Assembly (NCBI GenBank): GCA_015487895.1
Contig: WFOW01000410.1
Location: 1-11,928, forward strand
DNA length: 11,928 nt
Reading direction: 5' to 3'
From: Gammaproteobacteria bacterium
GTDB taxonomy: Bacteria; Pseudomonadota; Gammaproteobacteria; S144-34
Under the pieces are notes generated by a model. The model was not told the origin of the DNA, made no database searches, and saw nothing but the letters and a program-made list of their open reading frames with translations. Of the stretch, positions 5,916 to 11,928 are shown in pieces (position 1 is the first letter of the stretch; each line of letters starts with the position of its first letter). The position numbers and the translations under genes are program-made.

Positions 5916-5943
5916 TTGGGCATTATTAGCAAGCCATTATACA
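5916..5943 (+). promoter_or_regulatory. Candidate sigma-70 promoter for gpmI operon
   Basis: TTGGGC (5916-5921) and TATACA (5938-5943) are separated by 16 nt, matching the -35 and -10 consensus at four and five positions respectively. Transcription would start near 5950, leaving a leader of roughly 140 nt before the gpmI ATG at 6092. Confidence 0.45.
5936..5941 (-). promoter_or_regulatory. Candidate -10 element for the arsR-rhodanese-trxC-secB operon
   Basis: On the minus strand the sequence reads TATAAT exactly (5941-5936). No good -35 lies 16-18 nt upstream, so this could be an activator-dependent promoter or a chance match. It shares four bases with the plus-strand -10 (5938-5943), so the two promoters would exclude each other. 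Confidence 0.35.
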
Positions 5944-5950
5944 ATCACAT

Positions 5951-5994
5951 GCCCAGCGTGGGCGCAAATCCGCGTGCGGCCGGAAAAAGGCCGC
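5951..5994 (+). other. Tandem hairpins in the gpmI leader
   Basis: Two perfect stem-loops lie just after the predicted gpmI transcription start: GCCCA/TGGGC with a 3-nt loop (5951-5963), and GCGGCC/GGCCGC with the loop GGAAAAA (5976-5981 and 5989-5994). A third, imperfect GC-rich arm pair (CCGCCGGGCC near 5991 and GGCCCGCCGG near 6016) follows. The leader is therefore strongly structured. No known riboswitch class is recognised. Confidence 0.45.
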
Positions 5995-6091
5995 CGGGCC
6001 GGCGGCATGGCCGGTGGCCCGCCGGAGCGGATGGAATGCGTCCAATTGCTTTCCTGATCCACCTCGGACCCCGGGAGGCGAGGACACGAGC

Positions 6092-7633
6092 ATGGCGCGC
6101 CGTCCGCGTCCAATGGCCCTCATCGTGCTCGACGGGTGGGGCCACAGCGAGCGCAGCGAGCACAACGCCATCCGCCAGGCGCGCACGCCCGTGTGGGACG
6201 CGCTGCTCGCGCGCCACCCCCACACCCTGATCCGCGCCTCGGGCGCCGACGTGGGGCTGCCCGCCGGCCAGATGGGCAACTCCGAGGTCGGCCACCTCAA
6301 CCTCGGCGCCGGCCGCGTGGTCTACCAGGAGTTCACCCGCGTCAGCCGCGCCATCCGCACCGGCTCCTTCTTCACCAACGCCACGCTCACCGGGGCGGTC
6401 GACCGCGCGGTGGCGGCGGGCCGCGCCGTGCACGTGCTGGGGCTGCTCTCGCCCGGCGGCGTCCACAGCCACGAGGACCATATCCACGCCATGGTGGAGC
6501 TCGCCGCCGGCCGCGGGGCGCGCGTCTACGTGCACGCCTTCCTCGACGGGCGCGACACGGCCCCGCGCAGCGCGGAGGGCTCGCTGCGGCGCATGCACGA
6601 CCGGCTCGAGGCGCTCGGCTGCGGGCGCATCGCCTCGGTGATCGGGCGCTACTACGCCATGGACCGCGACCACCGCTGGCCGCGCGTGCGCGCCGCCTAC
6701 GAGCTCATCACCGAGGGGCGCGCCGCGCACGAGGCCCCGGACGCCCTCACGGCCCTCGAGATGGCCTACGCCCGCGGCGAGGGCGACGAGTTCGTCTCGG
6801 CCACCCGCATCGTGCCGCCGGGCGCCGAGCCGGTGCGGGTGGCCGACGGCGACGTGGTGGTCTTCATGAACTACCGCTCCGACCGCGCGCGCCAGATCAC
6901 GCGCGCCTTCATCGAGCCCGGGTTCGACGGCTTCGAGCGGCGCCGCGTGCCGCGTCTCGGCGCCTTCGTCACGCTCACCGAGTACCACCGCGACTTCGGC
7001 GTGCCCGTGGCCTTCCCCCCGGAGCGGCTCCCGAACGTGCTCGGCGAGCACCTGGCCGCCCACGGGCTGCGGCAGCTGCGCATCGCCGAGACCGAGAAGT
7101 ACGCCCACGTCACCTTCTTCTTCAACGGCGGGGTGGAGGAGCCCTTCGAGGGCGAGGAGCGGGTGCTGGTGCCCTCGCCGCTGGTGGCCACCTACGACGA
7201 GCGGCCCGAGATGAGCGCCCCCGAGGTCACCGACCGCCTGGTCGAGGCCATCGCATCCGGCCGCCACGACGTCATCGTGTGCAACTACGCCAACCCCGAC
7301 ATGGTCGGCCACACCGGACGCTTCGAGGCCGCCGTGCGCGCCATCGAGGCCGTCGACGCCTGCCTCGGGCGCGTGTGGCGGGCCCTGCAGGCGGCGGGCG
7401 GCGAGATGATCGTCACCGCCGACCACGGCAATGCCGAGAAGATGCGCGGCGACGACGGCGGCCAGCCCCATACCGCGCACACCAGCAACCTGGTGCCGCT
7501 GGTCTACGCCGGCCGCCCGGCGACGCTCGCCCCGAGCGGCGCGCTGTGCGACGTCGCCCCCACCCTGCTCCACGCCATGGGGCTGGAGCCGCCGCCCGAG
7601 ATGACGGGCCGCTCGCTGCTGCGCCTCGCCTGA
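6092..7633 (+). CDS. gpmI: 2,3-bisphosphoglycerate-independent phosphoglycerate mutase
   Basis: GpmI interconverts 3- and 2-phosphoglycerate in glycolysis and gluconeogenesis, using two Mn2+ ions and a phosphoserine intermediate. The 513-residue protein (E. coli 514) has the first metal motif LDGWG (Asp14), the catalytic serine loop '[17 protein letters not shown]' (Ser64), 'GVHSHEDH' (His125), 'LDGRDT' (about 151-156), 'NPDMVGHTG' (Asp403, His407), 'TADHGNAE' (Asp444, His445) and 'PHTAHTSN' (His463), which together supply the residues of both metal sites. The ATG at 6092 is chosen over an in-frame ATG at 6014: it has GAGG with an 8-nt spacer and gives the usual short N-terminus ahead of the LDGWG motif. 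It is the first gene of the rightward operon; envC begins 27 nt after its stop. Confidence 0.98.
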   Translation: MARRPRPMALIVLDGWGHSERSEHNAIRQARTPVWDALLARHPHTLIRASGADVGLPAGQMGNSEVGHLNLGAGRVVYQEFTRVSRAIRTGSFFTNATLTGAVDRAVAAGRAVHVLGLLSPGGVHSHEDHIHAMVELAAGRGARVYVHAFLDGRDTAPRSAEGSLRRMHDRLEALGCGRIASVIGRYYAMDRDHRWPRVRAAYELITEGRAAHEAPDALTALEMAYARGEGDEFVSATRIVPPGAEPVRVADGDVVVFMNYRSDRARQITRAFIEPGFDGFERRRVPRLGAFVTLTEYHRDFGVPVAFPPERLPNVLGEHLAAHGLRQLRIAETEKYAHVTFFFNGGVEEPFEGEERVLVPSPLVATYDERPEMSAPEVTDRLVEAIASGRHDVIVCNYANPDMVGHTGRFEAAVRAIEAVDACLGRVWRALQAAGGEMIVTADHGNAEKMRGDDGGQPHTAHTSNLVPLVYAGRPATLAPSGALCDVAPTLLHAMGLEPPPEMTGRSLLRLA

Positions 7634-7639
7634 AAGCCT

Positions 7640-7654
7640 CCGCGCGGCGCGCGG
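7640..7654. repeat. GC-rich hairpin after the gpmI stop
   Basis: CCGCGC (7640-7645) and GCGCGG (7649-7654) pair around GGC, 6 nt after the gpmI stop and just before the likely envC start. No T-run follows. As with the repeat after secB, it could modulate the downstream gene or be a by-product of GC bias. Confidence 0.35.
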
Positions 7655-7660
7655 TGGACG

Positions 7661-8917
7661 GTGCCCGGCCGACGGTATACCGTGGCGCCCGTGGCGGTGC
7701 GAGACACCCTGCGGCATGCTCCGGCGGCCGGGGCCGGCTGCCCTGCGCCGCCGCGCCCGCGCCTGCTTCCCCTCCTGCTCGCGGCGCTGGTGCCCGTGCT
7801 GGCGGCGGCATCACCGCCCGCGGGCCCGGACCCTGCCGCGCTCGAGCGCCTGCGCGCGCGCATCGCGGCGCTGTCGCGCGAGCTCGCGGCCACCCGTGGC
7901 GCCCACGCCGAGGCGGTGCGCGCGCTGCGCGAGAGCGAGACCGCCATCGGCCGCATCGAGCGCGAGCTCGAGGCCGTCGAGGCGCGCCTGCGCGCCGGCC
8001 GGCGCGAGCTCGGGCGCCTGCGCGCCGAGCGGGCGGCGCTGCGCGAGCGTCTGGAACGCCAGCGCGCGGCGCTCGCCCGCACCCTGCGCGCGGCCTATCT
8101 GACGGGCCGCGAGGAGCGGATCAAGCTGCTGCTCAACCAGGAGGACCCCGCCCTGCTCGGGCGCGTCCTGGCTTACCACCGCTACCTGGTGCGCGCCCGC
8201 CTCGAGCGCATCGAGGCCGTGCGCATGAGCCTCGCCGCGCTCCGCGAGCTCGAGACACGCATCGCTGCCGAGCAGGCGCGCCAGGAGGCGCTGCGCGCCG
8301 CGCGCGCGGCCGAGCGCGATCGCCTCGCCGCCCGCCGGGCCGAGCGTGCCGCCGCCGTGGCGCGGCTGGCCGCGCGCCTGCGCCGCGGCGAGGACGAGCT
8401 CCGGCGCCTCGAGCGCGACCGCGCCGCCCTCGAGCGGCTGCTGGACGAGGTCGAGCGCGCCCTCGAGGATCTGCCCCGGCCGGAGCAGGCGCGGCCCTTC
8501 GCCGAGCTGCGCGGGCGCCTGCCGTGGCCGGCGCGCGGCCGGCTGCTCGCGCGCTTCGGCGCGCGCCGCGCCGCCGGCGGCCTGCGCTGGCGCGGGGTGC
8601 TCATCGGCGCGCGCGAGGGCGCGCCGGTGCGCGCCGTCTCGCACGGGCGCGTGGTCTTCGCCGACTGGCTGCGCGGCCTCGGCCTGCTCCTCATCATCGA
8701 CCACGGCGACGGCTGGATGACCCTCTACGGCCACAACCGCAGCCTCTACAAGGAGGTCGGCGACTGGGTGCAGGCGGGCGAGGTCGTCGCCAGCGTCGGC
8801 GACAGCGGCGGGCGCGAGCGGGCGGCGCTCTACTTCGAGATCCGCCACCGGGGCCGGCCGATCGATCCGGTGCGCTGGTGCCGCGGCAGCCCCGCGCGCG
8901 GGCCGCGCCGGGGCTGA
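7661..8917 (+). CDS. envC: Murein hydrolase activator EnvC
   Basis: EnvC is a periplasmic divisome-associated protein that activates the amidases AmiA and AmiB to split septal peptidoglycan. The 418-residue product (E. coli 419) has an N-terminal hydrophobic signal (about 35-51, LLPLLLAALVPVLAAAS), a very long Arg/Glu/Ala/Leu coiled coil (about 58-285) and a C-terminal LytM (M23) domain (about 287-405). The LytM domain is degenerate: the family's first metal motif (HxGxD) reads 'WRGVLIGA', and the HxH motif reads 'AALYFEIR', so the metal ligands are lost, as in true EnvC. It should therefore be an activator, not a peptidase. The start is uncertain: GTG at 7661, 7682, 7691 or 7697 would all fit a signal peptide, and no clear ribosome binding site decides between them. 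It lies between gpmI and ctpA. Confidence 0.93.
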   Translation: MPGRRYTVAPVAVRDTLRHAPAAGAGCPAPPRPRLLPLLLAALVPVLAAASPPAGPDPAALERLRARIAALSRELAATRGAHAEAVRALRESETAIGRIERELEAVEARLRAGRRELGRLRAERAALRERLERQRAALARTLRAAYLTGREERIKLLLNQEDPALLGRVLAYHRYLVRARLERIEAVRMSLAALRELETRIAAEQARQEALRAARAAERDRLAARRAERAAAVARLAARLRRGEDELRRLERDRAALERLLDEVERALEDLPRPEQARPFAELRGRLPWPARGRLLARFGARRAAGGLRWRGVLIGAREGAPVRAVSHGRVVFADWLRGLGLLLIIDHGDGWMTLYGHNRSLYKEVGDWVQAGEVVASVGDSGGRERAALYFEIRHRGRPIDPVRWCRGSPARGPRRG

Positions 8918-8941
8918 GGGGCCGCCGGTGCGCGCGCCTTG

Positions 8942-8950
8942 TGCTAAGGT
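8942..8950 (+). promoter_or_regulatory. Possible extended -10 promoter for ctpA
   Basis: TGC followed by TAAGGT (8945-8950) resembles an extended -10 element in the 63-nt gap between envC and ctpA. It sits in a small AT-richer island, and no -35 is visible. GTGCT (8941-8945) and AGCAC (8958-8962) also form a short inverted repeat here. Confidence 0.2.
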
Positions 8951-8980
8951 TCGCGCGAGCACGATGCCCGGAGGCTGGGG

Positions 8981-10354
8981 ATGCGGACGATCGTGAAGGG
9001 ACGGAGCCTGCTGCTGGTCGGCGCCGGCGCCTTCCTCGGCGTGCTGCTGGCGCTGGCGCACGGGGTCATGGCCGAGCGCGGCGGGGGCGAGCGCGCGCCC
9101 GAGGTGCCGCTCGAGGAGCTGCGCGTGTTCACGGACGTGTTCGCGCGCGTCAAGAGCGACTACGTCGAGCCCGTCGAGGACCGCACCCTGATCGAGAACG
9201 CCATCCGAGGCATGCTCTCCGGCCTCGACCCGCACTCGGCCTATCTCGGCCCGGACGAGTTCAAGGAGCTGCAGATCGGCACGCGCGGCGAGTTCGGCGG
9301 CCTCGGCATCGAGGTCAGCATGGAGGACGGCTTCGTCAAGGTCGTCGCCCCCATCGACGACACGCCCGCGCAACGTGCCGGCATCCGCGCCGGCGACCTC
9401 ATCATCCGCATCGACGACACGCCCGTGAAGGGCATGAGCCTGACCGAGGCGGTCAGGCTCATGCGGGGGCGGCCCGGCACCAAGATCACGCTCACCATCG
9501 TGCGCGAGGGCGAGGACAAGCCGCTGCGCGTGACCATCACGCGCGCGGTCATCAAGGTCCGGAGCGTCAAGGCGCGCCTGTACGACGGAGGCCTCGGCTA
9601 CGTGCGCATCACCCATTTCCAGGCGCCCACGGCCAAGAGCCTCGCCGACGCCATCGACCGGCTGCGCAAGGAGGCGGGCGGCCGCCTCAAGGGCCTGGTG
9701 CTCGACCTGCGCAACAACCCCGGCGGCGTGCTCAACGCCGCCGTCGACGTCGCCGACCTCTTCCTCGACGAGGGGCTCGTGGTCTATACCGAGGGGCGCG
9801 TCCCGGACGCGCGCCTGCGCTTCTCGGCCACGCCGGGCGACGTGCTCGAGGGCGCGCCGATCGTGGTGATGGTCAACGGCGGCTCGGCCTCGGCTGCGGA
9901 GATCGTCGCAGGCGCGCTCCAGGACCAGCGCCGCGCGGTCATCGTCGGCCGCAAGACCTTCGGCAAGGGCTCGGTGCAGACCATCCTGCCCCTTCGCAAC
10001 GGGGCGGCGCTCAAGCTCACCACCGCGCGGTACTACACGCCGTCGGGCCGCTCGATCCAGGCCGAGGGCATCGTCCCCGACATCGAGCTCTCGCGGCTGC
10101 GCGTCGCCGCCGTCGAGCCGGAGGTCGAGCCGCTCAAGGAGCGCCACCTCAAGCGCCATCTCGACAACGGCAAGGCCACGGAGGGGAAAAGGCCGGGCGA
10201 GGGGAAAGACAGGGAAGGCGGGAGCACCGGGGCGCGCAAGGGCGAGGATCCCCGCGCCCTGGCCGCGCGCGACTACGAGCTCTTCGAGGCCCTCAACATC
10301 CTCCGGGGGCTGGTGATCCTGCAGTCCCGTGCCGCGGCGGGTGCCAAGGGCTGA
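8981..10354 (+). CDS. ctpA: Carboxy-terminal processing protease CtpA (S41)
   Basis: CtpA is an envelope serine protease. In Pseudomonas, with its lipoprotein adaptor, it degrades peptidoglycan cross-link hydrolases; that role here is inferred. The 457-residue protein has an N-terminal signal or anchor (about 8-30), 'GLDPHSAYL' (81-89), a PDZ domain (about 103-186), 'LDLRNNPGG' (241-249) and the catalytic set Ser304 (in NGGSASAAE), Lys329 and Gln333 (TFGKGSVQ). The Ser-Lys spacing of 25 and Lys-Gln spacing of 4 match Prc and CtpB. A charged, Gly/Lys/Glu-rich insertion (about 385-425) precedes a final helical segment. The ATG at 8981 follows GGAGG with a 6-nt spacer. A perfect 14-bp inverted repeat lies inside the PDZ coding region. 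The next gene overlaps the 3' end by 26 bp. Confidence 0.97.
   Translation: MRTIVKGRSLLLVGAGAFLGVLLALAHGVMAERGGGERAPEVPLEELRVFTDVFARVKSDYVEPVEDRTLIENAIRGMLSGLDPHSAYLGPDEFKELQIGTRGEFGGLGIEVSMEDGFVKVVAPIDDTPAQRAGIRAGDLIIRIDDTPVKGMSLTEAVRLMRGRPGTKITLTIVREGEDKPLRVTITRAVIKVRSVKARLYDGGLGYVRITHFQAPTAKSLADAIDRLRKEAGGRLKGLVLDLRNNPGGVLNAAVDVADLFLDEGLVVYTEGRVPDARLRFSATPGDVLEGAPIVVMVNGGSASAAEIVAGALQDQRRAVIVGRKTFGKGSVQTILPLRNGAALKLTTARYYTPSGRSIQAEGIVPDIELSRLRVAAVEPEVEPLKERHLKRHLDNGKATEGKRPGEGKDREGGSTGARKGEDPRALAARDYELFEALNILRGLVILQSRAAAGAKG
9432..9464. repeat. Perfect 14-bp inverted repeat inside ctpA
   Basis: GCATGAGCCTGACC (9432-9445) and GGTCAGGCTCATGC (9451-9464) are exact reverse complements around the 5-nt loop GAGGC. 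It codes for about GMSLTEAVRLMR in the PDZ domain (residues 151-162). One arm contains an AGG arginine codon, uncommon in this genome. In RNA this would be a very stable hairpin on either strand. Confidence 0.85.
10181..10207. repeat. Short direct repeat in the ctpA C-terminal linker
   Basis: GAGGGGAAA occurs at 10181-10189 and again at 10199-10207, an 18-nt (six-codon) period, giving EGKRPG then EGKDRE (residues 401-412). The stretch about 10180-10225 is purine-rich and uses codons (GGG, AAA, AGG, GAA) unlike the rest of the gene. It suggests recent tandem growth of a disordered linker. Confidence 0.5.
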
Positions 10355-11108
10355 GCGGCCTGCGCGCCGTGCCCTGGCCTGCGCGGCGGCCCTGCTGCTC
10401 GCGGCCGGCGCCCACGGCGGCGAGCTCGCCCTCGTGGTCGACGACCTCGGCTTCGACCGCGCGGCGGGGCTGCGCGCCGCCGCCCTGCCCGGGCCCGTCG
10501 CCTGCGCGGTGCTGCCCCACGGGCCCTACTCCCGGCTCGTCGCCGAGGCCGCCCGCGCCCGCGGCAAGGAGGTGCTCCTGCACCTGCCCATGACGCCGGT
10601 CGACGGCCGCGAGGCCGGCCCCGGGGCCATCGGGCTCCACATGACGCGCGCCGAGCTCGAGCGCACCCTCGCGCGCGCCCTCGCCAGCGTGCCGGGGGCG
10701 GTCGGGGTCAACAACCACATGGGCAGCCTGATCACCCGCCATCCGGGCCACATGGCCTGGCTCATGCGGGCGCTGCGCCGTCGCGGGCTCTACTTCCTCG
10801 ACAGCCGCACGACGGCGGCGACCGTCGCCGAGCGCGCGGCGGCCGAGGCGGGCGTGGCGCACCTGCGCCGCGACGTCTTCCTCGACGCCGAGCCCGGCCC
10901 CGAAGGTCTCCGGGCGGGGCTCGCGCGCCTGCGCCGGCGGCTTGCCCGGCAGGGCCACGCCGTCGCCATCTTCCATCCGAGCCCCGCGGCGCTCGCCTTC
11001 GTCGAGCGTGTGCTCCCGGCGCTCGCGCGCGAGCACCGGCTGGTTCCGCCCTCGGCCCTGCTCGGACGTGCCGACGGCGCCCGGCTGGCCGCGCGCCCGC
11101 CCCGCTGA
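10329..11108 (+). CDS. Divergent polysaccharide deacetylase family protein (YibQ-like)
   Basis: This protein of up to 259 residues has a basic N-terminus and a hydrophobic signal (about 14-29, RALACAAALLLAAGAHG), so it is probably periplasmic. It carries the family's markers: 'LALVVDDLGFD' (33-43, paired Asp38/39), 'AVLPHGPYS' (60-68), 'GKEVLLHLPM' (79-88), 'GVNNHMGS' (126-133), 'GLYFLDSRTT' (153-162) and 'RDVFLDAEP' (181-189). The last motif, usually IGHPxP, reads 'AIFHPSPAAL' (213-222), with Phe for Gly but His216 kept. The fold is that of NodB-like deacetylases; substrate is unknown, and linkage to envC and ctpA suggests an envelope role. The start is GTG at 10329 (26-bp overlap with ctpA) or GTG at 10341; no ribosome binding site decides. 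The stop is 11 nt before the next gene. Confidence 0.93.
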   Translation: MPRRVPRAERPARRALACAAALLLAAGAHGGELALVVDDLGFDRAAGLRAAALPGPVACAVLPHGPYSRLVAEAARARGKEVLLHLPMTPVDGREAGPGAIGLHMTRAELERTLARALASVPGAVGVNNHMGSLITRHPGHMAWLMRALRRRGLYFLDSRTTAATVAERAAAEAGVAHLRRDVFLDAEPGPEGLRAGLARLRRRLARQGHAVAIFHPSPAALAFVERVLPALAREHRLVPPSALLGRADGARLAARPPR

Positions 11109-11119
11109 GGCCCCGCACC

Positions 11120-11928
11120 GTGCCGCGGGTGCCGCCCGCCACGTGGCTGTTTCCGCTCGCCGCGGCCTGGGGCGCGGCCGCCGTGCCGCTGTGGGCCGGC
11201 GGCCTCTGCCCGCGCGCGGCCGCCTGGCACGCCCACGGGATCCTCTACGGCTACGCGCTCGCCTGCGTGGGCGGCTTCCTCGCCACGCGCGCGCGCCGCG
11301 CCGAGACGGCGCTCGCCGCCGCGGCCTGGCTCGGCGCGCGGCTCGGCGGCTGCCTCCCGGGGCCGCCGGCGTGGGCGCTCCTGCTCGACGGCGCCTTCGC
11401 GCTGTGGGTGGCCACGCGCGGCGCCTGGCCGCTGGTGGAGGGCGCCAAGCGCCTGCGCAACCGCCTGCTCGGGCTGGGCGCGCTCGCCGTGTGCCTCTCG
11501 GCGCTGCCCGTCACGGCGGCGCTCGTGCGGCTCGACGCCGGCGCCGGCGAGGCGGCGCTGCGCGCGGCGCTCGCGGGCTTCGCCTTCCTGCTTGCGGGCA
11601 TGGGCGGTCGCGCGCTCGCGCCCGCGCTGGCCGGCGCCCACGACGACCCGCGGCGCTGGCTCGCCAACGCCGTGCAGCCGCGGCTCGAGGCCGGGGTGCT
11701 GGCCGCCTGCACCGCCGCCGCCGCGCTCCTGCCGGCGGCCGCCACGCGCCCGGCGGGCGGCGGGGCGCTCGTGCTCGCGGGGCTGCTCACCGCCGCGCGC
11801 CTGTGGCGCTGGCGGCCGTGGACCGTGCGCCGCGCCGACGTCGTCCTGCTCGCCGCGGCCTACGCCTGGCTCGCCGTCGCCCTGCCCGCGTGGGGGCTCG
11901 CCGAGCTCGCGGGCGCGCGGCCGTGGGC
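11120..11928 (+). CDS. nnrS: NnrS-like heme/copper membrane protein (3' end beyond window)
   Basis: An open frame runs from GTG 11120 to the window edge (269 codons) without a stop. The product is very hydrophobic, with at least six probable membrane segments. Near the N-terminus it has 'WHAHGILYGYALACVGGFLAT' region residues 36-56, closely resembling the NnrS hallmark WHAHEMxFG(F/Y) with His37 and His39. Further on, 'GMGGRALAPALAG' matches the family's 'GGR' loop, and 'ARLWRWRPW' matches its 'RLxRW' block. NnrS proteins protect against nitric-oxide stress and are often found with denitrification genes. The Glu usual in HAHE is Gly here. The start is 11 nt after the deacetylase stop; GTG 11129 is an alternative. 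Composition is extremely Ala/Leu/Arg rich. The family call is good; function in this strain is inferred. About two-thirds of a typical NnrS (near 400 residues) is visible. Confidence 0.75.
   Translation, partial: MPRVPPATWLFPLAAAWGAAAVPLWAGGLCPRAAAWHAHGILYGYALACVGGFLATRARRAETALAAAAWLGARLGGCLPGPPAWALLLDGAFALWVATRGAWPLVEGAKRLRNRLLGLGALAVCLSALPVTAALVRLDAGAGEAALRAALAGFAFLLAGMGGRALAPALAGAHDDPRRWLANAVQPRLEAGVLAACTAAAALLPAAATRPAGGGALVLAGLLTAARLWRWRPWTVRRADVVLLAAAYAWLAVALPAWGLAELAGARPW

Larger units (their letters stand above)
5823..6091. promoter_or_regulatory. Divergent intergenic region between arsR-type gene and gpmI
   Basis: This 269-bp region separates the two divergent operons. The stretch 5878-5950 is AT-rich compared with everything around it and holds the likely promoters of both operons, plus an 8-bp palindrome CCATATGG (5885-5892) and the direct repeat CATTAT (5921-5926 and 5935-5940). 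From about 5951 to 6035 it turns GC-rich and full of inverted repeats. No gene is visible in it. Confidence 0.6.

Noticed and set aside
6014..6091. Upstream start for gpmI at 6014
   Set aside because: It would add 26 residues without family similarity, and it lies in the structured leader. The ATG at 6092 has a ribosome binding site and the normal N-terminal length.
5951..6091. Known riboswitch in the gpmI leader
   Set aside because: I looked for conserved riboswitch cores and recognised none; only hairpins without class-defining motifs are present.
5945..7717. A minus-strand open frame of 590 codons antisense to gpmI
   Set aside because: Low-complexity Val, His, Gly, Ala and Asp translation produced by complementing gpmI codons; no start signal or known family.
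8537..8890. EnvC as an active M23 endopeptidase
   Set aside because: The residues corresponding to the zinc-binding His and Asp of LytM enzymes are replaced (WRGVLIGA and AALYFEIR), as in non-catalytic EnvC activators.
7811..10159. A long minus-strand open frame (about 780 codons) antisense to envC and ctpA
   Set aside because: Composition (Leu, Ala, Asp, His, Gly, Arg) mirrors the GC-rich sense codons and no domain motif is visible. It is an antisense shadow.
6136..10593. A plus-strand frame open for almost 1,500 codons across gpmI, envC and ctpA
   Set aside because: Its translation is almost wholly Arg, Ala, Gly and Pro, and it lies in the shifted frame of three well-identified genes. In such GC-rich DNA stop codons are rare in off-frames.

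Overview
The window is dense, single-copy chromosomal DNA of very high GC content with strong G/C third-position bias and many GTG starts (six of the thirteen genes). Gene order points to a gammaproteobacterium. A leftward block (rhodanese, thioredoxin, secB, gpsA) stands head-to-head with a rightward block (gpmI, envC, ctpA, divergent polysaccharide deacetylase). This matches the known E. coli yibN-grxC-secB-gpsA / gpmI-envC-yibQ neighbourhood, and the Pseudomonas version that also carries ctpA. The extreme GC content and a sulfur-flavoured regulator would fit a Chromatiales/Ectothiorhodospiraceae-like lineage, but that placement is inference.

Left part, minus strand, read right to left: an ArsR-family regulator (5822-5508), a membrane-anchored single-domain rhodanese (5433-4963), a zinc-finger thioredoxin of the TrxC type (4966-4526), the export chaperone SecB (4497-3964), glycerol-3-phosphate dehydrogenase GpsA (3903-2887) and a class 1 dihydroorotate dehydrogenase PyrD (2890-1907). 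A 235-bp gap with two hairpins and a candidate promoter follows. Then come the first three genes of an MSHA-type pilus assembly operon: mshI (PilM-like), a PilN-like gene, and the start of mshJ, cut by the window edge. Four gene pairs on this strand overlap by 4 bp (ATGA or GTGA), which suggests translational coupling.

Right part, plus strand: GpmI (6092-7633), the degenerate-LytM amidase activator EnvC (7661-8917), the S41 protease CtpA (8981-10354), a YibQ-type divergent polysaccharide deacetylase (10329-11108) and the 5' two-thirds or so of an NnrS-like membrane protein that runs off the right edge. EnvC, CtpA and YibQ together form an envelope/peptidoglycan remodelling set.

The 269-bp divergent region (5823-6091) is the regulatory hub. 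It holds overlapping divergent -10 elements and a long, hairpin-rich gpmI leader.

The most interesting signal is the ArsR regulator. It carries a Cys pair spaced 66 residues apart, as in the persulfide sensors BigR/SqrR, and sits directly ahead of a rhodanese and a thioredoxin. The second is an exact 14-bp inverted repeat with a 5-nt loop inside the ctpA coding region. I saw no mobile elements, CRISPR arrays, tRNA or rRNA genes.
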